NCBI GenBank assembly: GCA_026225255.1 | Contig: JAMFSJ010000045.1 | Coordinates: 16,765 to 80,764 of the forward strand | Length of the DNA stretch: 64,000 nt | Source: Methylacidimicrobium fagopyrum | GTDB lineage: Bacteria > Verrucomicrobiota > Verrucomicrobiia > Limisphaerales > UBA11358 | Reading direction: 5' to 3' | Part shown: piece after piece, positions 26,719 to 35,702 of the stretch | Layout: the number at the start of each line of letters is the position of its first letter | Numbering within the stretch: the first letter of the stretch is position 1 | Position numbers and translations under genes: made by a program | The notes under the pieces: model-generated | The model's database searches: none | Told to the model about the DNA's origin: nothing | The model's input: the letters and a program-made list of their open reading frames with translations, nothing else

Positions 26719-27750
26719 ATGGGTTTTTACCATTCCAATTTGAAACGATGTGCGCTGACGATGCTTTTCACAGGAGCCTTGACCGGTTCCGTATGGGCGC
26801 AGTCATCGAGTCAGATCATTTTTTCTACACCGGTAGATGATGGGATCAAAAGCCCGACGGCGGACACCACGGAACCTACGGCTAATATGTTGGTGACGCC
26901 GCGCAGTCTGACCCCTTCGTTTTTTAATTCTGGCGCGAGTTTGCCGCAGCTCCCGCCGCCGGTTAATCCCAATTGGCGCCCGCCTGCCAACAAAGGCAGT
27001 TGGACGCTGATGACACCGGAGCAGATCATGGGCGTGAAAACACCGGAACAGATGCTGGGGCTGCCGGATAAAAATGATGATTCTTATCTGACCCCGGAAC
27101 AACGGTTTCTGAAGCGAAGGATGGACACGCGATTCACTGCGGCGACCAATGGCATGGGGGGCTTTAATTCAGGGAATAATGATTCAAACCCTTTCGGCCA
27201 GCGCACGATCAAAGATACGAGCGGCGCCTTTTCAAAACCGGGACAATTGATGGGTGCGGATTCTCCCAACTCGCCGGATGGCAGTGCGGCGAAGGATTAT
27301 AGCCAATATTCCAGTGCGCCGGTGCGTTCTTCGATCTTCGGCGCGAGTCAAAATTTTGCCGTCCGTCCGAACAGCGCATTCGCGATGCCGAATTCTGCCG
27401 AACCGAAAGTAGATTTGGAACAGGTGGCATCCATGCAACGATTTCGGGCATTGATCGGGGCCACTTCGCCGTCCGACAATTCATCGGCGAGCGCTTTTAA
27501 AGCCCCTACGAAACCGGCGGAAACCGCTCAATTGGATATGTTCGGACGTCCGTTGGCGAGTTCGGCGAACGGACTTACCCAACCAGCGAGCCTGACGACG
27601 TTGCCATCCGTCACGGGATCTCTGAACACGGACACAACCTCCGCTGCGCCTAAGAAACAGTGGTGGAAACCGCGACCGGCTCCGTGGCTTTCCACGGGAT
27701 TACAGCCGAACGGATTATCGGACGCGCCGCCCATGCGGAAATTTTATTGA
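26719..27750 (+). CDS. hypothetical secreted protein, Pro/Ser-rich
   Basis: A 343-residue protein not recognised from any family. It has a clear signal peptide (basic NLKRC, hydrophobic LTMLFTGALTGSVWA, cleavage before Q). The mature part is low in regular structure and rich in Pro, Ser, Asn and Gly. It contains a repeated short motif TPEQIMGVK / TPEQMLGLP / TPEQRFLKR near residues 98-130. The C-terminus is basic and Trp/Pro-rich (KKQWWKPRPAPWL). It lies upstream of, and convergent with, the pilus/secretion ATPase gene; whether it is linked to secretion is unknown. A downstream ATG at 26761 would remove the basic part of the signal peptide and is less likely. Confidence 0.75.
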   Translation: MGFYHSNLKRCALTMLFTGALTGSVWAQSSSQIIFSTPVDDGIKSPTADTTEPTANMLVTPRSLTPSFFNSGASLPQLPPPVNPNWRPPANKGSWTLMTPEQIMGVKTPEQMLGLPDKNDDSYLTPEQRFLKRRMDTRFTAATNGMGGFNSGNNDSNPFGQRTIKDTSGAFSKPGQLMGADSPNSPDGSAAKDYSQYSSAPVRSSIFGASQNFAVRPNSAFAMPNSAEPKVDLEQVASMQRFRALIGATSPSDNSSASAFKAPTKPAETAQLDMFGRPLASSANGLTQPASLTTLPSVTGSLNTDTTSAAPKKQWWKPRPAPWLSTGLQPNGLSDAPPMRKFY

Positions 27751-27780
27751 GTCGCTTTTGACGAAAGCGGAGAAAAAAAG

Positions 27781-27912
27781 CTCCAAGCGTCCAAGCGTCC
27801 AACCTCCAGAGAAATTCCCAGCAGCCCTTTTCAAAACGGCTCGCGCGGCAAATTTGGAGGTTCGAGGTTTCCTTCGTTATAACCCCAGAACCCAGACCCA
27901 AAACGCCAGAAC
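27781..27912. repeat. intergenic heptad/octad repeat cluster
   Basis: 27781-27811 contains octad units of the CGTCCAAG type ending in AACCTCCA, whose reverse complement TGGAGGTT recurs at 27856-27863. 27882-27912 contains heptads ACCCCAG, AACCCAG, ACCCAAA, ACGCCAG. The cluster lies between two convergent genes. Confidence 0.65.
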
Positions 27913-27980
27913 CTTTTTTTCGCGTCTTTCCATAAACCATATAGCGCGGTCTGAAAGGCACCTTATTTTATGGAAACGCT

Positions 27981-29720
27981 TTAATGTTGCGAGGTCGTGA
28001 CGAGCACTTGTTCCAACGTTGAAATTCCGGCGCGTGCGCGGTCGAGTGCGACCATGCGGAGCGTGCGCATGCCTTCGGCGACGGCCACGTGGCCGATCGC
28101 AGCGCTACCTGAACGATCAATGATCAGTTTACGGATCGGATCGGAAATCGTCATTACTTCGATCACCGCCATACGTCCAACGTAGCCGGAACCTTTGCAG
28201 CGTTCGCAGCCGCGACCGCGATAGAGTTGCACCCCGTCAAACATGTTCGGATCAATGCCGAGATCGGCGAACATTTTCGGCGGATACGTCAGCGGCTCTT
28301 TGCAATGCGAACAAATGCGGCGCATCAAACGTTGGGCGCAGGACAAAATCAGGGAGGACGAAATCAAAAACGGCGCGATGCCCATGTCGTCCAGACGCAC
28401 GATGGCGCCGGGCGCGTCGTTACAATGCATCGTGGAGAGCACTTGATGGCCGGTGAGCGCGGCTTCGATGGCAATTTCCGCCGTCTCTTGATCGCGGATT
28501 TCCCCGATCATGATGATGTCCGGATCTTGCCGCAAAATCGAACGCAGCGTGCTGGCAAAAGTCAGGCCGATTTCTTTTTTCGTCGGCACCTGGTTGATGC
28601 CGGGGATTTGAAATTCCACCGGGTCTTCCACGGTGACGATGTTCCAATTCGGGCTGTTGAGTTCATTCAGCGCGGAATACAGCGTCGTCGTTTTGCCGGA
28701 ACCGGTGGGGCCGGTGACGAGAATTAATCCGTGCGGCGCATCGATCGCCGTTTTGAACGACTTAAACGTGGCGTCATCGAATCCGAGTTTTTCGATGCTC
28801 GCGGACAAATTGCTTTTATCCAAAACGCGCAACACAATTTTTTCGCCGTGCACGGTCGGCAAAATGGAGACGCGCAAATCGAAATCTTTGCCGCTGACTT
28901 TTACGCGCATACGACCGTCCTGCGGCATACGCCGTTCGGCGATGTCGAGGTTCGACATGATTTTGAAACGCGAGGCGAGCGCGAGCTGCATCGCCTTCGG
29001 TGGCGGCGTGGCGTCCACGAGCGAGCCGTCGATGCGATAGCGCAGGCGGATCACCTTCTCAAACGGCTCAATGTGCACATCGCTCGCGCGATCTTTGATC
29101 GCTTGCAGCACGATGAGGTTGGCGAGCTTGATGACGGGCGCTTCTTCGCTGGATGCCGCCAGTTGGTCGAGGCTGACTTCTTCGGCCGATTCCCCCACCG
29201 TTTCCAAAGTCGCGTTTTCGGCATCCGCCTTTTTCTGCGCGTCCTCGATCAGGTCTTCCATCGAACCGCTTTTGCTGGAATCAATGGCGGTCAGTTTTTC
29301 GGTGATGGCTTTTTCGGAAGCAATGAGCGGACTGACATCCAACTTGGTGATGCGGCGGACGTCGTCGATGGCGAGGACGTTCAACGGATCGGCCATCGCG
29401 AGAAACAATTTATCTTCGAGGCGACTGACGGGAATGATCTTGTGATTATGCGCCATGTCGCGCGGAATCAATTCTGCAATGGCCGGCAAAATATTGACGC
29501 GTCCGAGGTTGATCGGCGAGACATTCAACACGCGGCCCATGCAAACAGCCAGATCGTCGGGACTGACATATTGCCGGTCTTTGTCCACGAGCAATTTCAC
29601 CAGCCGCGCGCCTTCTTTTTTCTGGCGGTCGAGCAATTCCTCGATCTGGCTTTGGCTCAATAACCCATCCTCGACGAGGGCGTCGCCAATGCGTTCGGCA
29701 AATGATTTAATTTTAGCCAT
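27981..29720 (-). CDS. type II secretion / type IV pilus assembly ATPase (GspE/PilB family)
   Basis: A 579-residue hexameric ATPase that powers pilus or pseudopilus assembly at the inner membrane. Residues 1-150 form a GspE_N-type domain (IGDALVEDGLLSQSQIEELL). The ATPase core has Walker A with Lys343 (GPTGSGKTTT), the Asp box (VEDPVEFQIPGINQ), Walker B (DPDIIMIGEIRDQETAEIA) and the His box (STMHCNDA). A tetracysteine zinc motif (CSHCKEPL ... CERCKGSGYVGR) is present, as in PilB and GspE and unlike PilT. The gene is 3 nt downstream of the TPR-GspE_N gene, so the two form an operon. No pilin or PilC gene is in view, so pilus and secretion roles cannot be told apart. Confidence 0.93.
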   Translation of the reverse strand: MAKIKSFAERIGDALVEDGLLSQSQIEELLDRQKKEGARLVKLLVDKDRQYVSPDDLAVCMGRVLNVSPINLGRVNILPAIAELIPRDMAHNHKIIPVSRLEDKLFLAMADPLNVLAIDDVRRITKLDVSPLIASEKAITEKLTAIDSSKSGSMEDLIEDAQKKADAENATLETVGESAEEVSLDQLAASSEEAPVIKLANLIVLQAIKDRASDVHIEPFEKVIRLRYRIDGSLVDATPPPKAMQLALASRFKIMSNLDIAERRMPQDGRMRVKVSGKDFDLRVSILPTVHGEKIVLRVLDKSNLSASIEKLGFDDATFKSFKTAIDAPHGLILVTGPTGSGKTTTLYSALNELNSPNWNIVTVEDPVEFQIPGINQVPTKKEIGLTFASTLRSILRQDPDIIMIGEIRDQETAEIAIEAALTGHQVLSTMHCNDAPGAIVRLDDMGIAPFLISSSLILSCAQRLMRRICSHCKEPLTYPPKMFADLGIDPNMFDGVQLYRGRGCERCKGSGYVGRMAVIEVMTISDPIRKLIIDRSGSAAIGHVAVAEGMRTLRMVALDRARAGISTLEQVLVTTSQH

Positions 29721-29723
29721 ACC

Positions 29724-30575
29724 TCAGCGAAACGCTTTGCGCAGGTTGTGGATGATGTCGTTCGGCGCACAGACATACCACAGCAAACGCTGCGTCGTCG
29801 CGGCGGCCAGTTCCTTGGCGGCTTGCTGATTGAAGGGATTGGCCGTGGCGATGAGAATGGCTTTGCTCATGCGATCAAAGGGCAATACGCACCAGCGACG
29901 GCAAACCTCCGCCGGAAATCCGCGGGCCAGATCCATGTCCATGTCGTAGCGGTCCAACGGCAGATGCGCCACGCGCGCTTTGTCAGAAAGCAGGCGCAAT
30001 GATTTTTCGACCGTGTAAAATCCCTTTTCGTGCAACGTCTGGATGAACGGTTCAATGACATTCGTCGGCGGCACGGATAAATCCGTTTCATGCCAGCATA
30101 AATCGAAATCGCCCGCATTGATGACCTTGCCTTCGACAAAAATTTTATACAGTGTCTTGCGCCCATCGTCCACTTCCTCGACGGCCAGCATGCGCGGTTT
30201 ACGCCGCAACATGGCCGTATCGGAGGAAACTGAGGCCATCGCCACCGCATCCGGGGCCGATTGCGCCACCGAACCGCTGGCTTTGCGCTCAATTTCCTTC
30301 AACGCCACCCGCACGTCCCGGTCGTCTGGACGCCGCTGCAACACGGTTTCATACTCCAAAATCGCCGAGGACAACTGTCCCTGCTGCAAATAAGCCTGCG
30401 CGATGCGTTTTGACGTGTTGACCACGTCTTCCTCGCGGCCCAGCTTGGAGTAAGCTTCCTTCAGGATTTCCAGCGATTGCGTGTCCGAAGGCTGCGATTG
30501 CACAATGACCTCAAACATTTCAATCGTTTGGGACAACTGCGCTTCTTCGCCGGGATTCAGTGTGGTGATCGCCAT
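29724..30575 (-). CDS. TPR and GspE_N domain protein
   Basis: A 283-residue cytoplasmic protein. Residues about 15-95 form two or three TPR-like helix pairs (SLEILKEAYSKLGREEDVVN; AYLQQGQLSSAILEYETVLQ), as in tetratricopeptide scaffolds. Residues about 125-283 resemble the N-terminal domain of GspE/PilB (FYTVEKSLRLLSDKARVAHL; PLDRYDMDMDLARGFPAEVC; ATANPFNQQAAKEL), but no ATPase domain follows. It lies 3 nt upstream of the complete ATPase gene. This suggests an accessory subunit or adaptor for the same machine (inference). Confidence 0.8.
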   Translation of the reverse strand: MAITTLNPGEEAQLSQTIEMFEVIVQSQPSDTQSLEILKEAYSKLGREEDVVNTSKRIAQAYLQQGQLSSAILEYETVLQRRPDDRDVRVALKEIERKASGSVAQSAPDAVAMASVSSDTAMLRRKPRMLAVEEVDDGRKTLYKIFVEGKVINAGDFDLCWHETDLSVPPTNVIEPFIQTLHEKGFYTVEKSLRLLSDKARVAHLPLDRYDMDMDLARGFPAEVCRRWCVLPFDRMSKAILIATANPFNQQAAKELAAATTQRLLWYVCAPNDIIHNLRKAFR

Positions 30576-30748
30576 TGGTCTCTCAAATTAGCAGATTCAC
30601 TGCCAAACTAAGACGCGCGGACGATCAAAGCAAGATAGTTGAGGATCGGAACCGGGGTTTGGCGTCTCCGGGCCGGCCTTTTCCTTCTCGTTCTTGAAAT
30701 TTCAAATGACAAATGGCGCAGGTCGAAAGCGACCCTGCAGAACTCGCT

Positions 30749-30780
30749 CCCCGTTTCCGTCTTTCCGCTTTCCGCTTTTT
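30749..30780. repeat. heptanucleotide tract (TTTCCGC type) upstream of debranching gene
   Basis: Units of the TTTCCGT/CTTTCCG type, reverse complement of the GCGGAAA tract found inside the downstream gene at 33901. Confidence 0.7.
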
Positions 30781-30832
30781 CTTACTCTCGCTTCGTGTTA
30801 AGAATTTCCCCGTGGAGCAACCCCATCCCATC

Positions 30833-33800
30833 ATGACACCAGCCACCGGCGAACGCTTATTGCGCTTCGTCGGCGATAAAATTCTTTTCACCCTCAAAAA
30901 TTCTCCCGCCAAAACCGGCGCGCCAAAAATTGTGCGCGCTTTTTTGCGGACGAATCTCGGCCGCGCCGCCGCGCGTCGCCACGAAATTATTTCCGCCAAC
31001 GCCGGACTCACCGTCCACGCCGGCGCCTCGTGGCGCGACCTGCCGATGACCCAAACCGACGACGGCTGGCAACTCGAATTGCCCCTCGCCGAAGTCGGCT
31101 ACTTCAAAGCCAAAGCGTATTTGCTCGATGAGAAAAATTGGCAAAGCTGGGCGGACGGTTCGGACGTGGGCATTTCCGTGCATCCCAATTTCGCGCGCAC
31201 TGCGAACACAATTTATTGCGCCTTCACCCGCCTTTTTGGCGCAACCAAAAACCTCGCGTCCACCGCCGATGAAAAATTAGACGCGCAACTCAAATCCCTC
31301 GAAGCCCTCGGCTACGCCACGCTCGCACCCTCGGGAAAATTTCGCGACCTCACCCAACAACTGCCGCATATCATCACCAAACTCGGATGCCGCGTGATTC
31401 ACCTTTTGCCCGTGCATCCGACGCCCACGACCTACGCGCGTTTCGGTCGCACCGGCAGTCCGTATGCGGCGCTCGACCTGACGGCGGTTGATCCCGCGCT
31501 CGTCGAATTTGATAAACGCACGACCGGCATTGATCAATTTTGCGAACTCACTTACGCCGCGCATGCGCTGGGCGCACGCGTGTTCATTGACATCGTCATC
31601 AACCACACCGGCTGGGGTTCGACGCTGCAGGAAAATCATCCCGAATTTTTTCTCAAAAATCCCGACGGCGAATTCGCCAGCCCCGGCGCATGGGGAACCG
31701 TTTGGGAAGACCTGGTCGAACTTGAACAGCACGACGTAAAACTCTGGGACATCATCGCCGATTCGCTCATCGTTTGGTGTCAGCGTGGCGTGGATGGTTT
31801 CCGCTGCGATGCCGGTTATAAAATTCCCGCACCGGCGTGGCAATACATCGTCGCCCGCGTGCAGGAAGAATTTCCCGAAACGATTTTTCTGCTCGAAGGC
31901 CTCGGCGGTTCGTGGGACGCGACCGAACTTTTGCTCACCGAAGGCGGCATGCAATGGGCTTACTCCGAGCTGTTCCAAAATTATTCCGGCAAAGAAGTCG
32001 CGTGGTATCTCGACTACGCCAACCGCCAAAACGAACGCATCGGCAGCTACGTCAATTATTCGGAAACCCACGATAACAGTCGCCTAGCCGAGAAAGGCCG
32101 CACTTGGTCACTCCTGCGAAATCGTCTCTGCGCCCTGACCAGTCCGAACGGCGGTTTCGCTTTCACCTGCGGCGTTGAATGGCTCGCCACGGAAAAAATC
32201 CGCGTGCATGGCAACGCCGGCATGAATTGGGATAGCGCCGACAACATCGTGCCCGAACTCGCGCAACTCAATGAACTCATTTCCAATCATCCATGCTTTT
32301 TCGACGGCGCAAAATTGACGCGTCTGAGTCCGTCCGATTCACCCATCTACGCCCTGCTCCGCGAATCCGCGGAAGGTAAAGATGCTGTTTTAATTCTGGT
32401 CAATACCGACGCTGAAAATTCCCGCTCGTTAACCCTAAAATTGGCGGATTTGAAATTTCAAATTTCAAATTTCAAATTCGACCTGCTCGGCCAACCCCTT
32501 TTGCCATCCTCGTCTGCAAAAGACGAAATCATTTTTACACTCACCGCTGGCGCGTGCCAGTGCCTTGCGCCCACGCAAAAACCGATTGGCTTGAGCGGCG
32601 AAAATTATCGTCGCGCCCGCGCGCAAGCGGCTTGGGCCATCGAATCACTGAGTAAAATTATTTCCACTGAAACCATTGAAGGACTCGACTGGCATTGGCT
32701 CTCGGCCCAAGTCGAACGTTCACCAAAAAACTTTCTCGCCGCCGCCGCGGAATTTGCCGCGAGCGATGCCCAAACTTCCTTCGGCGAAATTTTAGGCAAC
32801 GTCGAAACCCAAAAAATCTTTCCCCGCGTCGTCGAATGGACCTTGCTCGACACGCGTCGCGTCAGCCTTGTTCCGCCCGGCCACTGGTTGTTGGTCGAAG
32901 ACTCCGCACCTTTCCGGGCGACACTGAAAATGTCGAATCCAGAATCCAGAATCCAGAATCCAGCCGTTCATGTTCAATCCCTGGTCGTCGGCGACCGCCA
33001 CATCGCGTGCTTTGCGCCGCAAGGAATCGCCGCTGATGCCACGTTACTTTTAGAACGCTACGCCACCACCTCGCAAAAAATTACCGCCGCGATTCGTTTC
33101 TTGGCAGCCGAACCATCACAAGCTTCAACCTCCAACCTTCAACCTTCAACCCTCGCTCTGCTCACGAACGGCCTCGGCGGCATGGCGCGGTTGTGCGTTG
33201 ATCTCGGTCGCGTGAATTCCAAATACGATTGCGCGCTCGGCGCGAATCTGAATCCCACCGTGCCCGTAGATCGCCACGTTTTCGTGAAGCGCATCCGCGT
33301 TTGGGTCAATGCTGACGGGTTTTTATCGGCACTCGATTTCAAAAATCTCGCCGCGTTCAACGCCGGTTCGCCCGCCGTCTGGAATTTCATCGCGAACGCG
33401 GGCGACGGTCGCACCGTGGAAATTGATTTGCGCGCCGAAATGTTAGACGAAAAAAATACGACCGTTTTTCAATTCAGTCGCCCGACCGAAAAACTGGCGC
33501 ACGGCAAACAATTGCCCGCCGCCACCGACGTGCGCCTCACCGTTCGCGTGGATATCGAAGACCGGAATTTTCACAGCGAAACGAAACGTAATCCCGGCGC
33601 GGATTTTCATTTCGCCTCGAACACGCATCCGTTGGAAAACATCCAATATCCGACCGCCGACATTCCCCTGCGGACGGGCTTTGCTTTTACGCCGGCGCCG
33701 GATCGTCAGTTGCGTGTTTTCGCGGACGCGGGCGAATATCATTCGCAACCGGAATGGTGCGAAAATATTCCGCATCCCGTCGAACAAACCCGCGGCCAAA

Positions 33801-35161
33801 CCGGCAGCGGCGACGCTTACAGCCCCGGCTGGTTTGAATTGCCGCTGACGAAAGGCGCGAACGTAAAGCTGACACTGACAGCGGAAACTGAAGAAATAAA
33901 AAGCGGAAAGCGGAAAGCGGAAAGCGAAAACCCGGCGAATGATTTCGGCAGTCAACTCGGCCGGGCGGCGAAACAATTTGTCGTGCGCCGCGATGCCGGC
34001 AAAACGGTCATCGCCGGTTATCCGTGGTTTCTCGATTGGGGCCGCGATTCACTCATTTGCGCGCGTGGACTTTTAGCCGCTGGCATGGTTGACGAAGTGA
34101 AACAACTTTTGCTCACGTTCGCCAAATTTGAAAAAGACGGCACGTTGCCCAATACGATTCACGGCGACGACGTTTCCAATCGCGACACCAGCGACGCGCC
34201 GCTGTGGTTTGCGGTCGTTTGTGAGGAATTATCAGCCATTACAAATTCAAAATTTAAAACTAAAAATTTTACCGCCACCCCCGTGGATCAAACCGGTCGC
34301 ACCCTGCGCGATGTGTTAACGAGCATCGCGGACAATTACGCCCAGGGCACGCCGAACGGGATTCACATGGACAGTGATTCCGCGTTGATCTGGAGCCCGA
34401 GCCATTTCACATGGATGGATACGAATTATCCCGCCGGCACACCGCGCGAAGGTTATCCCGTCGAGATCCAGGTTTTGTGGATCCGTCTATTGCGACAGCT
34501 GGAAAAAATCTCCCCGCCAACGGAACAAAAAAAATGGCGCGACCTCGCGGATCACGCCACCGCGTCGTTTGAAAAATTATTCTGGCTCGAAGAGCAAGGT
34601 TGGTTCGCCGATGTGCTGCTGGCTGGTTCTCGCGTCATCGCCCGCGACGCCACGGTGAGCGATGCGCTCCGCAGCAATTGTCTGTTCGCGATCAGCCTCG
34701 GTCTCGTGAATGACGAACGTGCGAAACGTTGCGTTGCTGCCGCGCAAAAATATCTCATCGTGCCCGGCGCGCTGCGGACGCTCGCGCCCCTGCCCGTCTC
34801 CGTTCCACTCGCGATTTACAGCAACGATGGACGCCTGCTCAACAATCCACCCGAACCCTATTGGCCGCGTTACGAAGGCGATGAAGATACGCGCCGCAAA
34901 CCGGCGTATCACAATGGCACCGCCTGGACGTGGACCTTCCCGACCTTTTGCGAAGCGCTTGCCCGCGTCTGGAATTTTTCGCCGGAAGCCGTTGCCGCCG
35001 CGAAAAGTTATTTAGGCAGCGCGGAAAAAATTCTGAACGAAGGTTGCCTCGGTCAGCTCCCCGAAATCCTCGACGGCGACGCTCCGCACACCCAACGCGG
35101 CTGCGACGCCCAAGCCTGGGGCGCAACGGAAACATTGCGCGTGTGGAAATTACTGGGATAA
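30833..35161 (+). CDS. bifunctional glycogen debranching enzyme-like protein (GH13 plus GH133)
   Basis: A 1442-residue cytoplasmic protein with no signal peptide. The ATG at 30833 is the first one before the conserved region. Residues about 150-500 are a GH13 barrel with all four motifs: DIVINH, nucleophile Asp326 (GFRCDAGYK), acid/base Glu355 (FLLEGLGG) and Asp414 (SETHDN). Residues about 1040-1440 are an amylo-1,6-glucosidase (GDE_C) domain: GYPWFLDWGRDSL with Asp1068, HGDDVSNRDTSDAPLWF, FTWMDTNYPAGTPREGYPVE and KPAYHNGTAWTW. The order matches eukaryotic debranching enzyme: 4-alpha-glucanotransferase first, glucosidase second. The role would be removal of glycogen branch points. Five heptanucleotide tracts lie inside the reading frame, in linkers and surface regions. 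No glg genes are adjacent. Confidence 0.88.
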   Translation: MTPATGERLLRFVGDKILFTLKNSPAKTGAPKIVRAFLRTNLGRAAARRHEIISANAGLTVHAGASWRDLPMTQTDDGWQLELPLAEVGYFKAKAYLLDEKNWQSWADGSDVGISVHPNFARTANTIYCAFTRLFGATKNLASTADEKLDAQLKSLEALGYATLAPSGKFRDLTQQLPHIITKLGCRVIHLLPVHPTPTTYARFGRTGSPYAALDLTAVDPALVEFDKRTTGIDQFCELTYAAHALGARVFIDIVINHTGWGSTLQENHPEFFLKNPDGEFASPGAWGTVWEDLVELEQHDVKLWDIIADSLIVWCQRGVDGFRCDAGYKIPAPAWQYIVARVQEEFPETIFLLEGLGGSWDATELLLTEGGMQWAYSELFQNYSGKEVAWYLDYANRQNERIGSYVNYSETHDNSRLAEKGRTWSLLRNRLCALTSPNGGFAFTCGVEWLATEKIRVHGNAGMNWDSADNIVPELAQLNELISNHPCFFDGAKLTRLSPSDSPIYALLRESAEGKDAVLILVNTDAENSRSLTLKLADLKFQISNFKFDLLGQPLLPSSSAKDEIIFTLTAGACQCLAPTQKPIGLSGENYRRARAQAAWAIESLSKIISTETIEGLDWHWLSAQVERSPKNFLAAAAEFAASDAQTSFGEILGNVETQKIFPRVVEWTLLDTRRVSLVPPGHWLLVEDSAPFRATLKMSNPESRIQNPAVHVQSLVVGDRHIACFAPQGIAADATLLLERYATTSQKITAAIRFLAAEPSQASTSNLQPSTLALLTNGLGGMARLCVDLGRVNSKYDCALGANLNPTVPVDRHVFVKRIRVWVNADGFLSALDFKNLAAFNAGSPAVWNFIANAGDGRTVEIDLRAEMLDEKNTTVFQFSRPTEKLAHGKQLPAATDVRLTVRVDIEDRNFHSETKRNPGADFHFASNTHPLENIQYPTADIPLRTGFAFTPAPDRQLRVFADAGEYHSQPEWCENIPHPVEQTRGQTGSGDAYSPGWFELPLTKGANVKLTLTAETEEIKSGKRKAESENPANDFGSQLGRAAKQFVVRRDAGKTVIAGYPWFLDWGRDSLICARGLLAAGMVDEVKQLLLTFAKFEKDGTLPNTIHGDDVSNRDTSDAPLWFAVVCEELSAITNSKFKTKNFTATPVDQTGRTLRDVLTSIADNYAQGTPNGIHMDSDSALIWSPSHFTWMDTNYPAGTPREGYPVEIQVLWIRLLRQLEKISPPTEQKKWRDLADHATASFEKLFWLEEQGWFADVLLAGSRVIARDATVSDALRSNCLFAISLGLVNDERAKRCVAAAQKYLIVPGALRTLAPLPVSVPLAIYSNDGRLLNNPPEPYWPRYEGDEDTRRKPAYHNGTAWTWTFPTFCEALARVWNFSPEAVAAAKSYLGSAEKILNEGCLGQLPEILDGDAPHTQRGCDAQAWGATETLRVWKLLG
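32449..32479. repeat. in-gene heptad tract (AAATTTC type)
   Basis: Three to four units of AAATTTC; encodes residues about 540-549 (DLKFQISNFKFD) at the end of the GH13 part. Confidence 0.75.
32936..32963. repeat. in-gene heptad tract, four perfect AATCCAG units
   Basis: Four exact 7-nt copies; encodes SNPESRIQNPA near residue 702. Confidence 0.85.
33124..33151. repeat. in-gene heptad tract, four TTCAACC units
   Basis: TTCAACC, TCCAACC, TTCAACC, TTCAACC; encodes STSNLQPSTL near residue 765. Confidence 0.8.
33901..33930. repeat. in-gene heptad tract, GCGGAAA units
   Basis: Three exact GCGGAAA units and GCGAAAA; encodes KSGKRKAESEN near residue 1024, just before the GH133 domain. Confidence 0.8.
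34241..34270. repeat. in-gene degenerate heptad tract (AAATTYA type)
   Basis: AT-rich units AAATTCA, AAATTTA, AAACTAA, AAATTTT; encodes TNSKFKTKNFTAT near residue 1138 in a loop of the GH133 domain. Confidence 0.6.
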
Positions 35162-35234
35162 GAACGATGAAAATCTAGAATATCACAAATTAATTTGCCA
35201 TCGGCGCACTTTATACTAGATTAAAACTCAAGTC

Positions 35235-35579
35235 GTGAAACCGTTCACCACCATTTTGTTCAGCTTACTGTTGCTGTTGACGCCGTTTGCTTCGCTGCAA
35301 ACCGTGGCGGCAAACTGCCCGCCGGCGAAGCGGATGATCTGTTGTCACGCGGGTTGTCACATGGCTTGCTGCGAACAGCAGAATTCCAATTCGGCCGCCA
35401 CGCCAACCGTTCCCACGCAAAAAGATGGTGCGCAAGATCAAGTTTCTTTGTTCGCGCTGGTGGTGGTTGTTTACAGTTTGCCGGAATCGTCGTCGCTTTC
35501 AGTTTCTCCAGTGGCGGATTGTACTTTGACGTCCGCACGCACGCCGCTTTACACACGGCACTGCGCCCTGCTCCTCTGA
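35235..35579 (+). CDS. small secreted Cys-rich protein, probable metal-binding
   Basis: A 114-residue protein beginning with GTG and a strong signal peptide (FSLLLLLTPFASLQTVAA). The mature protein has a dense Cys/His cluster CPPAKRMICCHAGCHMACC within its first 25 residues, then a low-complexity Ser/Thr/Gln stretch and a second hydrophobic segment (VSLFALVVVVYSLPE). It directly precedes the RND efflux genes in the same direction. A role in periplasmic copper or silver binding, in place of a CusF-like chaperone, is inferred from the Cys/His content and the position only. Confidence 0.6.
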   Translation: MKPFTTILFSLLLLLTPFASLQTVAANCPPAKRMICCHAGCHMACCEQQNSNSAATPTVPTQKDGAQDQVSLFALVVVVYSLPESSSLSVSPVADCTLTSARTPLYTRHCALLL

Positions 35580-35702
35580 TTCGTTTTCAGCTCCACCCGT
35601 AGTGTGCCTTGAGATGGCGCGCTGCATTTTTCTCTCCACGGATCTTTGTGTCCGTGAATTATTTCCCATGCCGCACAACTAGAAATTTACCGATTGAAAT
35701 TT

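Noticed and set aside
28227..29663. Plus-strand ORFs opposite the secretion ATPase
   Set aside because: Antisense frames of a conserved ATPase gene.
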